Assembly: GCF_000718775.1 (NCBI RefSeq) | Contig: NZ_JOCB01000018.1 | Span: 27,137 to 91,136 of the forward strand | Direction: 5' to 3' | Origin: Streptomyces sp. NRRL S-31 | GTDB taxonomy: Bacteria; Actinomycetota; Actinomycetes; Streptomycetales; Streptomycetaceae | Length of the DNA stretch: 64,000 bases | Shown: piece after piece, positions 26,775 through 35,163 of the stretch | Numbering within the stretch: position 1 is the stretch's first letter | Layout: each line of letters starts with the position of its first letter | Notes under the pieces: model-generated | What the model was told of the DNA's origin: nothing | The model's input: the letters and a program-made list of their open reading frames with translations, nothing else | Database searches by the model: none | Translations under genes and position numbers: made by a program

Positions 26775-27209
26775 ATGGCGAGCGATGCGCCGACCGCCCA
26801 CGCCTCCGACCTCGACTGGCTGCTGAGCGGCCTCGTGCAGCGCGTACCCCACACCAGCAGCGCGGTGCTCCTGTCCTGCGACGGACTGGTCAAGTCCGTG
26901 CACGGCCTGGACATCGACAGCGCCGACCACATGGCGGCCCTGGCCTCCGGTCTGTACTCCCTCGGCCGCAGCGCCGGCGTCCGGTTCGGCGACGGCGGGG
27001 ACGTCCGCCAGGTCGTCGTCGAACTCGACGCGACCCTGCTCTTCGTCACCACCGCCGGCTCCGGCACCTGCCTCGCCGTCCTCGCCGGCCGCGAGGCCGA
27101 CGCAGCGGTGCTCGGCTACGAGATGGCGATGCTGGTCAAGAGCGTGCGCCCCTATCTGGTGACCGCCCCCCGGCAGCACGCCGTGGACTCCGCCGCGACG
27201 AGGCCCTGA
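26775..27209 (+). CDS. cvnB: Roadblock/LC7-domain protein (CvnB type)
   Basis: 144 residues from ATG 26775 (AAGGAG 10 bases upstream). An upstream in-frame ATG at 26685 overlaps the cvnA stop but would add 30 disordered residues. The start DLDWLLSGLVQRVPHTSSAV and the central VRQVVVELDATLLFVTTAGS are standard for conservon roadblock proteins. These act with the GTPase CvnD, by analogy with MglB and MglA. It is co-directional with cvnA and close to cvnC. Confidence 0.9.
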   Translation: MASDAPTAHASDLDWLLSGLVQRVPHTSSAVLLSCDGLVKSVHGLDIDSADHMAALASGLYSLGRSAGVRFGDGGDVRQVVVELDATLLFVTTAGSGTCLAVLAGREADAAVLGYEMAMLVKSVRPYLVTAPRQHAVDSAATRP

Positions 27210-27211
27210 GC

Positions 27212-27583
27212 GTGGCCGCAGCCGGCGACGGACCCTGGCTGGACGACGCGGCCGGGCGGCTGGTGCGCCCCTTCACGGTCAGCAACGGACGCACCGAGCC
27301 GAGCATCGCCCTGGACCTGATGTCGCAGGTGATGGCCACCGGCGTCACCCCGCTCGGCTACCTCGGCCCCGAGCACGCGCAGGCACTCGACCTGTGCCGC
27401 GCGCCCGTCTCGGTCGCCGAGGTGGCCGCCCAGCTGAGACTGCCCGCCGTGATCGGCAAGGTGCTGCTCTCGGACCTGGTCGACTGCGGCGCGCTGACCA
27501 CCAAGCCGCCCGCCTACCACCACACCCCCACTGACCGGTCTCTGCTGGAGGCAGTGCTCGATGGACTACGACGACAGCTCTGA
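27212..27583 (+). CDS. cvnC: DUF742-domain protein (CvnC type)
   Basis: 123 residues from GTG 27212, two bases after the cvnB stop, with GAGG upstream. The N-terminus LVRPFTVSNGRTEPS and the winged-helix-like core LDLCRAPVSVAEVAAQLRLP with VLLSDLVDCGAL are the DUF742 marks. Its role in conservons is not settled. The gene overlaps cvnD by 23 bases in another frame. Confidence 0.9.
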   Translation: MAAAGDGPWLDDAAGRLVRPFTVSNGRTEPSIALDLMSQVMATGVTPLGYLGPEHAQALDLCRAPVSVAEVAAQLRLPAVIGKVLLSDLVDCGALTTKPPAYHHTPTDRSLLEAVLDGLRRQL

Positions 27584-28160
27584 CCCGTTCCCGACCGCGC
27601 TCAAGATCCTCGTCGCGGGCGGCTTCGGGGTCGGCAAGACGACCTTCGTGGGCGCGGTCAGCGAGATCGCGCCGCTCAGCACGGAGGAGCTGCTCACCAC
27701 GGTCGGCGTCGGCACGGACAGCCTCGAGGGCGTCGAGAACAAGATGGAGACCACGGTCGCCATGGACTTCGGCCGGATCACCCTCGACCCGGAACACGTG
27801 CTGTACCTGTTCGGCACACCGGGGCAGGAGCGGTTCTGGTTCATGTGGGACGAGCTGTCCGAGGGCGCGCTCGGCGCGGTGATCCTCGCCGACACCCGCC
27901 GGCTCCAGGAATGCTTCGCCGCCGTCGACTTCTTCGAGGAGCGCGGACTCGCCTTCGTCATCGCCGTCAACGAGTTCGACGGCGCCCACCGCTACAACCC
28001 GGACGAGGTGCGGGCAGCCATCGACCTGGACCCGGAGATCCCGGTGGTGCGCTGCGACGCCCGGATCTCCAGCTCCGGTGTGCAGACCCTGCTCACCCTC
28101 GTACGCCATCTGCTCTCCCATGCCCCGGCGACCACGCCCAGCCATGGCGCCCACATGTGA
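27561..28160 (+). CDS. cvnD: Conservon small GTPase (CvnD type)
   Basis: 199 residues from ATG 27561. P-loop GGFGVGKTT, switch region with TTVGVGTD, G3 as GTPGQERF (Gly in place of the usual Asp of DTPGQ) and G4 as NEFD rather than NKxD. It belongs to the MglA/ATP-GTP-binding conservon GTPases. The altered G3 and G4 are common in this family but leave nucleotide preference open. It should work with the roadblock protein and the sensor-like ATPase encoded upstream. Confidence 0.93.
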   Translation: MDYDDSSDPFPTALKILVAGGFGVGKTTFVGAVSEIAPLSTEELLTTVGVGTDSLEGVENKMETTVAMDFGRITLDPEHVLYLFGTPGQERFWFMWDELSEGALGAVILADTRRLQECFAAVDFFEERGLAFVIAVNEFDGAHRYNPDEVRAAIDLDPEIPVVRCDARISSSGVQTLLTLVRHLLSHAPATTPSHGAHM

Positions 28161-28221
28161 TCCCGTCCTACCGCCCACGGAGCCGCTATATGAGGTACTC
28201 CCACAGCGCCGGAGCCCGGCC

Positions 28222-28797
28222 ATGAGCTACGAGCCGCCCCGGCCGGTCCGGGGTCTGCTGCTCACCCCCGAGGACAAGGAGGCCCCCGCCCGTGTGCAGC
28301 GGCTGCGCCGGCTCGGCCTCGCCGACCGGGCCGACCCCGCGCTCGACGCCTTCGCCGGCCACCTCGCGCAGCTCACCGGCGCGTTCTACGCCATGGTCAA
28401 CTTCATCGGCGAGGAGCATCAGTTCTTCGCCGGACTGAGCGTCACGGCCACCGCGCCCGTCGTGCGCGAGGACGGCAGCAGGGCCGAGATCGGCCGGGTG
28501 CTGCCGCGCGATCATGGTTTCTGCCCCCATGTGGTGGTCCGCCATAAGGCGCTCGTTCTGGAGGACGTCCGCGACTATCCGCGGTTCGCGGGCAACCCGG
28601 TCGTCGACGAGTTCGGCATCCGCTCCTACCTCGGCGCCCCGCTCCTCGACAGCTCCGGCAGGGCGCTCGGCACCCTGTGCGCCGCCGACACAGCGCCCCG
28701 CACCTGGGGCAGGGCGGGCCTGGAGACCGTCAAGGCGCTCGCCGCCGACCTCGTCGTACGCCTCGAACGCGGGGTGCCGGACGGTCTGCCCCTCTGA
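28222..28797 (+). CDS. GAF-domain protein linked to the conservon
   Basis: 191 residues from ATG 28222 with GGAG upstream. A GAF domain spans about residues 35-180: FAGHLAQLTGAFYAMVNFIG, LVLEDVRDYPRFAGNPVV, IRSYLGAPLLDSSGRALGTL. Key features resemble free-standing redox or ligand-sensing GAF proteins; no output domain is attached. It lies 61 bp after cvnD on the same strand and is probably the fifth gene of the unit, supplying a soluble sensor. Confidence 0.87.
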   Translation: MSYEPPRPVRGLLLTPEDKEAPARVQRLRRLGLADRADPALDAFAGHLAQLTGAFYAMVNFIGEEHQFFAGLSVTATAPVVREDGSRAEIGRVLPRDHGFCPHVVVRHKALVLEDVRDYPRFAGNPVVDEFGIRSYLGAPLLDSSGRALGTLCAADTAPRTWGRAGLETVKALAADLVVRLERGVPDGLPL

Positions 28798-28994
28798 CGT
28801 GGGCGGCTTCCCGGACGGCGGCAGGCAGGCCGTCGCGCGGGGCCTGAAGGAAAGCTGAGGCGCCGGTTAAGAAAAGCTCGATGGACCGGGACTCGCGCGT
28901 ACGGCAGATTGCAGGGTGATTCCACCCCTCTGACCCGGTGCGGGCGCCTTCGGCGTGCCCGCGGGCCGGGCCTCACCACACAGGAGCCGTAGCG
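28798..28994 (+). promoter_or_regulatory. tdh leader with two related direct repeats
   Basis: GGAAAGCTGAGG (28849-28860) and AGAAAAGCTCGA (28870-28881) share the core AAAGCT at a 22-bp spacing, two helical turns, in an AT-richer stretch. This looks like a response-regulator type site or an upstream promoter element. The TTG start of tdh is preceded by CAGGAG. Confidence 0.35.
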
Positions 28995-30023
28995 TTGAAG
29001 GCGCTCGTCAAGGAGAAGGCCGAGCCGGGACTGTGGCTGACGGACGTCCCGGAGCCCGCCATCGGCCCCGGTGACGTACTGATCAAGGTCATGCGGACCG
29101 GCATCTGCGGTACCGACCTGCACATCCGGGCCTGGGACGGCTGGGCCCAGCAGGCGATCCGCACACCGCTCGTGGTGGGCCACGAGTTCGTCGGGCAGAT
29201 CGTCGAGGTCGGCCGGGACGTCACCGAGATCCGTGTCGGCGACCGGGTCAGCGGCGAGGGCCACCTGGTGTGCGGCAAGTGCCGCAACTGTCTGGCCGGC
29301 CGCCGCCACCTGTGCCGGGCCACCGTCGGCCTCGGCGTCGGCCGCGACGGCGCGTTCGCCGAGTACGTCGCCCTGCCCGCGTCCAACGTCTGGGTACACC
29401 GGGTCCCCGTGGACCTCGATGTCGCCGCGATCTTCGACCCGTTCGGCAACGCCGTGCACACCGCGCTCTCCTTCCCGCTGGTCGGCGAGGACGTCCTGAT
29501 CACCGGCGCCGGCCCGATCGGCCTGATGGCCGCCGCCGTGGCCCGGCACGCGGGCGCCCGCAACGTCGTCGTCACCGACGTCAGCGAGGAGCGCCTGGAC
29601 ATCGCCCGCAAGATAGGGGTGAGCCTCGCCCTCAACGTGGCCGGGTCCACCATCGCCGACGGCCAGCGCGAGCTGGGGCTGCGCGAGGGCTTCGACATCG
29701 GCCTGGAGATGTCCGGCCGCCCCGAGGCCATGCGCGAGATGATCGCCAACATGACGCACGGCGGCCGGATCGCCATGCTCGGCCTGCCCGCCGAGGAGTT
29801 CCCGGTCGACTGGGCCCGGATCGTCACCTCGATGATCACCATCAAGGGCATCTACGGCCGCGAGATGTTCGAGACGTGGTACGCGATGTCGGTGCTGCTG
29901 GAGGGCGGCCTCGACCTCGCCCCCGTGATCACCGGCCGCTACGACTACCGCGAGTTCGAGGCCGCCTTCGCCGACGCGGCGAGCGGCAAGGGCGGCAAGG
30001 TCATCCTCGACTGGACCGTGTGA
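28995..30023 (+). CDS. tdh: L-threonine 3-dehydrogenase
   Basis: 342 residues from TTG 28995 ([19 protein letters not shown]), the standard length. Catalytic zinc ligands appear in GICGTDLH and VGHEF; the structural zinc cysteines lie in [15 protein letters not shown]; the NAD fold has [15 protein letters not shown]. It oxidises threonine to 2-amino-3-ketobutyrate with NAD. The next gene, kbl, encodes the enzyme that consumes this unstable product, 57 bp downstream. Confidence 0.96.
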   Translation: MKALVKEKAEPGLWLTDVPEPAIGPGDVLIKVMRTGICGTDLHIRAWDGWAQQAIRTPLVVGHEFVGQIVEVGRDVTEIRVGDRVSGEGHLVCGKCRNCLAGRRHLCRATVGLGVGRDGAFAEYVALPASNVWVHRVPVDLDVAAIFDPFGNAVHTALSFPLVGEDVLITGAGPIGLMAAAVARHAGARNVVVTDVSEERLDIARKIGVSLALNVAGSTIADGQRELGLREGFDIGLEMSGRPEAMREMIANMTHGGRIAMLGLPAEEFPVDWARIVTSMITIKGIYGREMFETWYAMSVLLEGGLDLAPVITGRYDYREFEAAFADAASGKGGKVILDWTV

Positions 30024-30079
30024 GCCCGTACCCCGGACACGCGCACCCCCTCACCCCGTCAGCACGTTCAGGAGCCCCC

Positions 30080-31279
30080 ATGTTCGACACCGTCCGCGAC
30101 GACCTGCGCGCCACCCTCGACGAGATCCGCGCCGCCGGCCTGCACAAGCCCGAGCGGGTCATCGACACCCCGCAGTCCGCGACCGTGCACGTCTCCGCCG
30201 GCGGCCGTCCCGGCGAGGTCCTCAACTTCTGCGCCAACAACTACCTCGGCCTCGCCGACCACCCGGCCGTCGTCTCCGCCGCCCACGCCGCCCTGGACCG
30301 CTGGGGCTACGGCATGGCCTCCGTCCGCTTCATCTGCGGCACCCAGGAGGTCCACAAGGAGCTGGAGGCGCGTCTGTCGGCGTTCCTCGGCCAGGAGGAC
30401 ACGATCCTGTACTCCTCCTGCTTCGACGCCAACGGCGGTGTCTTCGAGACCCTGCTCGGCGAGGAGGACGCGGTGATCTCCGACGCCCTCAACCACGCCT
30501 CCATCATCGACGGCATCCGCCTGTCCAAGGCCCGCCGGTTCCGCTACGCCAACCGCGACCTCGCCGACCTGGAGGCCAAGCTCAAGGAGGCCACCGAGGG
30601 CGGCGCCCGGCGCAAGCTGATCGTCACCGACGGCGTCTTCTCCATGGACGGCTACGTCGCGCCGCTCGGCGAGATCTGCGACCTCGCCGACCGCTACGAC
30701 GCGATGGTCATGGTCGACGACTCGCACGCCGTCGGCTTCGTCGGCCCAACCGGCCGCGGCACCCCCGAGCTGCACGGCGTCATGGACCGTGTGGACATCA
30801 TCACCGGCACCCTCGGCAAGGCGCTCGGCGGCGCCTCCGGCGGCTATGTCGCCGCCCGCGCCGAGATCGTCGCCCTGCTGCGCCAGCGCTCCCGCCCCTA
30901 CCTGTTCTCCAACACCCTCGCCCCGGTGATCGCCGCCGCCTCCCTGAAGGTCCTCGACCTGCTGGAGTCCGCCGACGACCTGCGCGTCCGGCTCACCGAG
31001 AACACCGCCCTCTTCCGCAGCCGGATGACCGAGGCCGGCTTCGACATCCTCCCCGGCGACCACGCCATCGCCCCGGTGATGATCGGCGACGCGGCCGAGG
31101 CGGCCCGCATGGCCGAACTGCTGCTGGAGCGCGGGGTGTACGTGATCGGCTTCTCCTACCCGGTCGTCCCGCAGGGCCAGGCCCGCATCCGCGTCCAGCT
31201 GTCCGCCGCGCACTCCACGGACGACGTCAACCGCGCGGTCGACGCGTTCATCGCGGCGCGCGCCGCGCTGGCCGCCTGA
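30080..31279 (+). CDS. kbl: 2-amino-3-ketobutyrate CoA ligase (glycine C-acetyltransferase)
   Basis: 399 residues from ATG 30080 with AGGAG upstream. It is an alpha-oxoamine synthase with [25 protein letters not shown] and the PLP lysine in [14 protein letters not shown]. With CoA it splits 2-amino-3-ketobutyrate into glycine and acetyl-CoA, completing threonine degradation begun by Tdh. Confidence 0.96.
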   Translation: MFDTVRDDLRATLDEIRAAGLHKPERVIDTPQSATVHVSAGGRPGEVLNFCANNYLGLADHPAVVSAAHAALDRWGYGMASVRFICGTQEVHKELEARLSAFLGQEDTILYSSCFDANGGVFETLLGEEDAVISDALNHASIIDGIRLSKARRFRYANRDLADLEAKLKEATEGGARRKLIVTDGVFSMDGYVAPLGEICDLADRYDAMVMVDDSHAVGFVGPTGRGTPELHGVMDRVDIITGTLGKALGGASGGYVAARAEIVALLRQRSRPYLFSNTLAPVIAAASLKVLDLLESADDLRVRLTENTALFRSRMTEAGFDILPGDHAIAPVMIGDAAEAARMAELLLERGVYVIGFSYPVVPQGQARIRVQLSAAHSTDDVNRAVDAFIAARAALAA

Positions 31280-31309
31280 CCTGGGCCGTAGTCCTGGGAT
31301 AATCGAAGC

Positions 31310-32212
31310 ATGATCGAGGCACGGCGGCTCCACATCCTCCGTGCGGTGGCGGACCACCGCACGGTCACCGCGGCGGCCGCCGCGCTGTACCTCACCCCCT
31401 CCGCCGTCTCCCAGCAGCTGACGGCCCTGGAGCAGGAGACCGGCCACCGTCTGGTGGAGCGCGGCGCCAAGGGGGTGCGGCTCACCCCGGCCGGCGAGAT
31501 CCTGCTCAGCCACACCAACGCGGTCCTCGCCCAGCTGGAGCGCGCCGAGGCCGAGCTGGCCGCCTACGGCTCGGGCGAGGCGGGCACGGTCACCGTGGCG
31601 GCCTTCGCGACCGGCATCGCCCAGGTCGTGGCCCCGGCGGTGGCCCGCCTGTCGTCCCGGGCGCCCGGCATACGCATCCGCGTCCAGGACGCCGAGGGCG
31701 ACGAGAGCCTGCCCATGGTCCTGGACCGGCAGGTGGACGTGGCGGTCGCCGTCGAGTACCGGGGCGCGCCGTCGGCCGACGACCCCCGGCTGACCCACGT
31801 CCCGCTCTACGCCGAGCCGTTCGACGCGGTCGTCCCGCTGGGCCACCGCCTGGCCGACGCCCCCGAGGTGCCCCTCGCCGACCTGGCCAAGGACCCCTGG
31901 ATCGGCCCGTACCCCGGCAACCCCTGCCACGACGTGGTGGTCCTCGCCTGCGAGAGCGCCGGCTTCCAGCCCCGGCTGGAACACTCCTCCGACGACTTCC
32001 GCGCCGTGGTCGCGCTCGCCTCGGCCGACGCGGGCGTGGCCCTCGTCCCGCGCTCCGCGCTGCGGGGCATGGACCTCGCCGGCGTGGTCGTACGTCCCGT
32101 CGACGGCGTCGCCCCGACCCGCCGGGTCTTCGCCGCCGTCCGCCGGGGCGCGGAGGGGCATCCGCTGATCCGCCCGGTGCTGGAGGCGCTCGACTGGGCG
32201 GCGCAGACCTGA
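31310..32212 (+). CDS. LysR-family transcriptional regulator
   Basis: 300 residues from ATG 31310. The helix-turn-helix is in the first 60 residues (LHILRAVADHRTVTAAAAAL, LTPSAVSQQLTALEQETG). The effector-binding half has the type-2 periplasmic-binding fold (VDVAVAVEY, PLGHRLADAPEVPL). It follows kbl by 30 bp on the same strand and may be co-transcribed, but LysR genes commonly act elsewhere; a role in threonine or glycine use is a guess. A hairpin follows. Confidence 0.92.
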   Translation: MIEARRLHILRAVADHRTVTAAAAALYLTPSAVSQQLTALEQETGHRLVERGAKGVRLTPAGEILLSHTNAVLAQLERAEAELAAYGSGEAGTVTVAAFATGIAQVVAPAVARLSSRAPGIRIRVQDAEGDESLPMVLDRQVDVAVAVEYRGAPSADDPRLTHVPLYAEPFDAVVPLGHRLADAPEVPLADLAKDPWIGPYPGNPCHDVVVLACESAGFQPRLEHSSDDFRAVVALASADAGVALVPRSALRGMDLAGVVVRPVDGVAPTRRVFAAVRRGAEGHPLIRPVLEALDWAAQT

Positions 32213-32248
32213 GCGTTCGCTGACCGACGCCGAGGCCCCCCGGCCCCT

Positions 32249-32266
32249 GTCCGGCAAGGGCCGGAC
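32249..32266 (+). terminator. Hairpin after the LysR gene
   Basis: GTCCGGC (32249-32255) pairs with GCCGGAC (32260-32266) over an AAGG loop, 37 nt after the stop. Confidence 0.65.
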
Positions 32267-32311
32267 GCCCCCGGCGGGGGACTGTCAGTGGCAGGGGCTA
32301 CGGTGCGTGGC

Positions 32312-32671
32312 ATGCCGGACGCAGAAGACGTACGCCGAATCGCCCTGTCCCTGCCGGACACCACGGAGAAGGTCGCCTGGAGCATGCCGACGTTCCGGGT
32401 GGCCGGGAAGATGTTCGCGACCCTCCCGGAGGACGAGACGTCCCTCGCGGTGCGCTGCCCCAAGGTGGAGCGCGACGAACTGGTGCTGGCCGAACCGGGG
32501 AAGTTCTGGATCGCCGACCACGAGGCCCAGTTCGCCTGGGTGAGAGCGAGACTCGCCGCGCTGGAGGACGAGGAGGAGCTGCGGGCGATCCTGGCCGACT
32601 CCTGGCGCCAGGCCGCACCGACCCGCCTCCTGGACGCCCACCCCGCGCTGGGGCTGCCGCCGGAGGACTGA
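32312..32671 (+). CDS. MmcQ/YjbR-family DNA-binding-like protein
   Basis: 119 residues from ATG 32312; a GTG eight codons upstream is possible. The start VRRIALSLPDTTEKVAWSMP and the core LAVRCPKVERDELVLAEPGK, FWIADHEAQFAWVRARL match the YjbR fold (double-wing motif). Function is unknown for most members. It is monocistronic, followed by a transporter remnant. Confidence 0.87.
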   Translation: MPDAEDVRRIALSLPDTTEKVAWSMPTFRVAGKMFATLPEDETSLAVRCPKVERDELVLAEPGKFWIADHEAQFAWVRARLAALEDEEELRAILADSWRQAAPTRLLDAHPALGLPPED

Positions 32672-32679
32672 GAACCCCG

Positions 32680-32928
32680 GTGTGCGCGGCCGGGGGATGG
32701 CATGCTCCCGCGCGACGGCCGGACAGTCGGTCGGGCAGCCGGCGGGTACGGCGGACCGAGGCCGGGGCACCGGCCCTGTGGTCGCGGGACTTCGGGCTGT
32801 TCTTCACGGCCCGGGCCGTGGCCCGGCTCGGCGACACCATGCTGCCCGTCGCCCGCGCCGCGGGCCTGCTGGCGGTTCCGGCGATACGCGACCTGGTCCG
32901 GGCCGACCCGGGCGCCCCGGCGCACTGA
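32680..32928 (+). pseudogene. MFS transporter remnant with a large internal deletion
   Basis: An 82-codon frame reads LWSRDFGLFFTARAVARLGD and TMLPVARAAGLL, the cytoplasmic N-terminus and first helix of an MFS permease. It then jumps straight to AVPAIRDLVRADPG, the typical cytoplasmic C-terminus. The ten or more helices between are missing, so no transporter can be made. The joined frame stays open. Family membership is from pattern memory. Confidence 0.6.
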
Positions 32929-32959
32929 CCCGGGCACCCCCGCACGCTGACCCGCAGGC

Positions 32960-33881
32960 TCACCGGGCCGCCGGCACCCGTCCGGCGCCCACGAAGCCGC
33001 AGATCCGCTCCCGCAGGCTCGCCGCGTCCAGGCCGTGCGCGGCCACGTGCTCCTCGATCGTGCCGTAGCGGCGCAGCTCGCGGCGGCCGACACCGAGGCC
33101 GAGCACCCGGTGCGGCACGTCGGACAGCGCCTCGCTCACCGCGGCGGTGGACGTCCCGGCCAGGTACGGCTCGACCAGCACGACGTCCGTGCCCGCCGTC
33201 TCCGTCGCCCGGCGCAGCCCGGCCGCGTCGAACGGCCGTACGGTCGTCCGCGTACAGCACGGTCACGTCGAGCCCCTCGGTGGCGGCCAGGACCGCGTCC
33301 AGCACCGGACCGACGGCGACGACGACGCCCGAGCGGCCCTCGCGGACGGTCCCGAAGCGCTGGCCGTCCACCGCCCGCCCCCGCTGGTTGGACTGCGCGG
33401 ACAGCCGTACGTAGACCTTGTCGTCGCCCGCGGCGACCGCCTGGCGCAGCAGTGTCCCGGCCTCGTCCGGATGCCCGGGCGCGTGCACGGTCCAGCCGTC
33501 CAGCGTGTCCAGGAGGGCCACGTCGCCCGGCGCCATGTGGGTGAAGCCGCCGGCCGGCCAGTCGAAGGAGGCGGCGGCGCTCACCAGCACCGCGCCCGTG
33601 TCCTGGTGTCCCAGGTCCAGTTTGACCTGCTCGAACGGCCGCTCCACGAGGAAGCTGGCGAAGGTGTGCACGACGGGCCGCAGCCCGGTGAGCGCCAGCC
33701 CCGCCGCCGCGCCGACCAGCAGTTGCTCGCGGATGCCGACGTTGATCACCCGGTCGGGATGCAGACCGGCGGCCTCCCGGAAGCCGTCGGCACCGATCTC
33801 GGCGAGGACGACCGCGACCCGCGGGTCCTCGTCCAACAGCCCGGAGACGACGGCGGCGAAGCGGTCACGCATGGTGTCCAT
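32960..33881 (-). pseudogene. Transketolase C-terminal subunit gene, frameshifted
   Basis: The frame from ATG 33881 (MDTMRDRFAAVVSGLLDEDP) has the pyrimidine-binding domain of transketolase: VINVGIREQLLVGAAAGLAL, HTFASFLVERPFEQVKLDLG. At about 33249 one extra G (on the coding strand, GTACGCGGACGAC) shifts the frame. The expected ATTVRPFDAAGLRRA continues in the next frame through VLVEPYLAGTSTAAVSEAL to a stop at 32960. Without the extra base the protein would be about 306 residues. It could be a true mutation, a sequencing error in a G/C run, or less likely a recoding site. Confidence 0.8.
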
Positions 33882-33914
33882 GAGGGTGGGCCCTTTCGAA
33901 AGAGCGGGGGAGGG

Positions 33915-34622
33915 TCAGGCGTTCTTCGGCTCGACTCGGGCCACGACCACGTGCGGCCGGCCCGGGTGGGGCGCGGTGAACGCCGCGTACAGGGCCTGGT
34001 GGTCGCGCCCGTCGACGGTCACCGCGGACCAGCCCGCGGCCTCGAACCGGGCGGTGATCCCGCCGGGACGCGCGTGGCCGGCGGAGGCGTTGTCGATCAC
34101 GACGGTGTGCAGCCGGTCCAGTCCGGAGGGTCCGGCGAAGGCGATCGCCTCGTGGTTGCTGCCCTCGTCCAGCTCGGCGTCCCCGGTCAGCACCCAGACC
34201 GCGGGCCCGGTCCGGCCCTGGGCGCGCAGGCCCAGCGCGGTGCCCACGGCGATCGGCAGCCCGTGCCCGAGCGACCCGCTGCCGATCTCGGCCCCCGGCA
34301 CCAGCACCCGGTCCGGGTGGTGTCCGAGCGGGGAGTCGTACGTCCCGAACCCGGGCAGCCACGCCACGGGCAGGAAGCCCTTCGCGGCCAGCACGGCGTA
34401 GTACGCCATGGGCCCGTGGCCCTTGCCGAGCAGGAACCGGTCCCGGCCCGGGTCGTCCCGGGACCCGGGAGTCACCCGGAGCACCCGGTCGTAGAGCACC
34501 CACAGCACGTCAAGGGTGGAGGTGGCCGCCGGGCCGTGCTTCTCGTCGCCGGTCATGAGGCCCATCAGCCGGGGCAGGTCGTCGTAGCCGTGGGTACGGC
34601 TCTGGTCCGCGGTGGTCGTCAT
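33915..34622 (-). CDS. Transketolase N-terminal (thiamine diphosphate-binding) subunit
   Basis: 235 residues from ATG 34622. The substrate and thiamine diphosphate domain shows RFLLGKGHGPMAYYAVLA, IGSGSLGHGLPIAVG and the cofactor motif GDAELDEGSNHEA. This half works with the C-terminal half encoded 33 bp downstream, as in split transketolases of archaea and secondary metabolism. The pathway is not evident from neighbours. A 19-bp-spacer promoter with a MerR-type operator lies immediately upstream and puts the transcript start at or next to the ATG. Confidence 0.9.
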   Translation of the reverse strand: MTTTADQSRTHGYDDLPRLMGLMTGDEKHGPAATSTLDVLWVLYDRVLRVTPGSRDDPGRDRFLLGKGHGPMAYYAVLAAKGFLPVAWLPGFGTYDSPLGHHPDRVLVPGAEIGSGSLGHGLPIAVGTALGLRAQGRTGPAVWVLTGDAELDEGSNHEAIAFAGPSGLDRLHTVVIDNASAGHARPGGITARFEAAGWSAVTVDGRDHQALYAAFTAPHPGRPHVVVARVEPKNA

Positions 34623-34629
34623 ACCGACG

Positions 34630-34660
34630 ATCGTGCGACCTCAACCAAGCTTGAGGTCAA
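34630..34660 (-). promoter_or_regulatory. MerR/SoxR-type promoter of the transketolase pair
   Basis: On the minus strand, -35 TTGACC (34660-34655), a 19-bp spacer and -10 CACGAT (34635-34630). A perfect inverted repeat GACCTCAA-N6-TTGAGGTC fills 34637-34658. The long spacer and the CCTCAA...TTGAGG arms are the form bound by MerR-family activators such as SoxR. The predicted start site, about 34623, is next to the ATG at 34622, so the mRNA may be leaderless. Confidence 0.75.
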
Positions 34661-34748
34661 CGGCGGAAAGGCGCGCGCGATCACCGATCCGAGTGCGGTA
34701 TTGTTTCCCTGCGCGTTCGGCCGGGGAAACCCCCAGGTCAAACGGCAT

Positions 34749-34822
<74 letters not shown>

Positions 34823-34841
34823 CTCGTGAGAGTCGCAGTTC

Positions 34842-34875
34842 AGGGCCGGTTTCGGAGCAATCCGAAACCGGCCCT
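34842..34875 (+). terminator. Terminator of tRNA-Pro copy 1
   Basis: A 14-bp perfect stem AGGGCCGGTTTCGG / CCGAAACCGGCCCT with loop AGCAAT, 20 nt after the tRNA. The same hairpin follows the second copy. Confidence 0.85.
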
Positions 34876-34904
34876 CGACCGTTTCCGGGGACCAGTGGGG
34901 GACC

Positions 34905-35163
34905 AGGCTCACGGCCGCGTCCCAGGTCCTGTGGAGCAGCCCGCGCCTGATCCGCACCGCCGGCGACTTCACCCGCTACGGCGTGCATGCCGTCCGCGGG
35001 CACCGGAGGTCGATAGACCTGGTCCGATACCGACTCTTCGGCAGCGCTTGCGACCGTGCGTCGGTGAGCGGCGGGATGCGGGTGGCCCGTCGGGCGCGCC
35101 GTCACGCGGTTGCCAGGGCGGCGGCTGACGCCGGGCGTCGATGGCGGAGCTGTTGCACCGCGC
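34905..35163. other. 260-base stretch after tRNA-Pro, possible gene remnant
   Basis: One + frame near 34917-35035 reads SQVLWSSPRLIRTAGDFTRY then GVHAVRGHRRSIDLVRYRLF. It looks coding in composition but has no start with a ribosome site and runs into the MerR gene's antisense. It could be the end of a lost gene beside the tRNA. I do not recognise it. Confidence 0.3.

Noticed and set aside
34842..34875. Hairpin after tRNA-Pro as part of a CRISPR-like or IS end repeat
   Set aside because: Only two copies exist, each directly after a tRNA; a terminator explains them fully. No CRISPR array or transposase gene was seen anywhere in the window.
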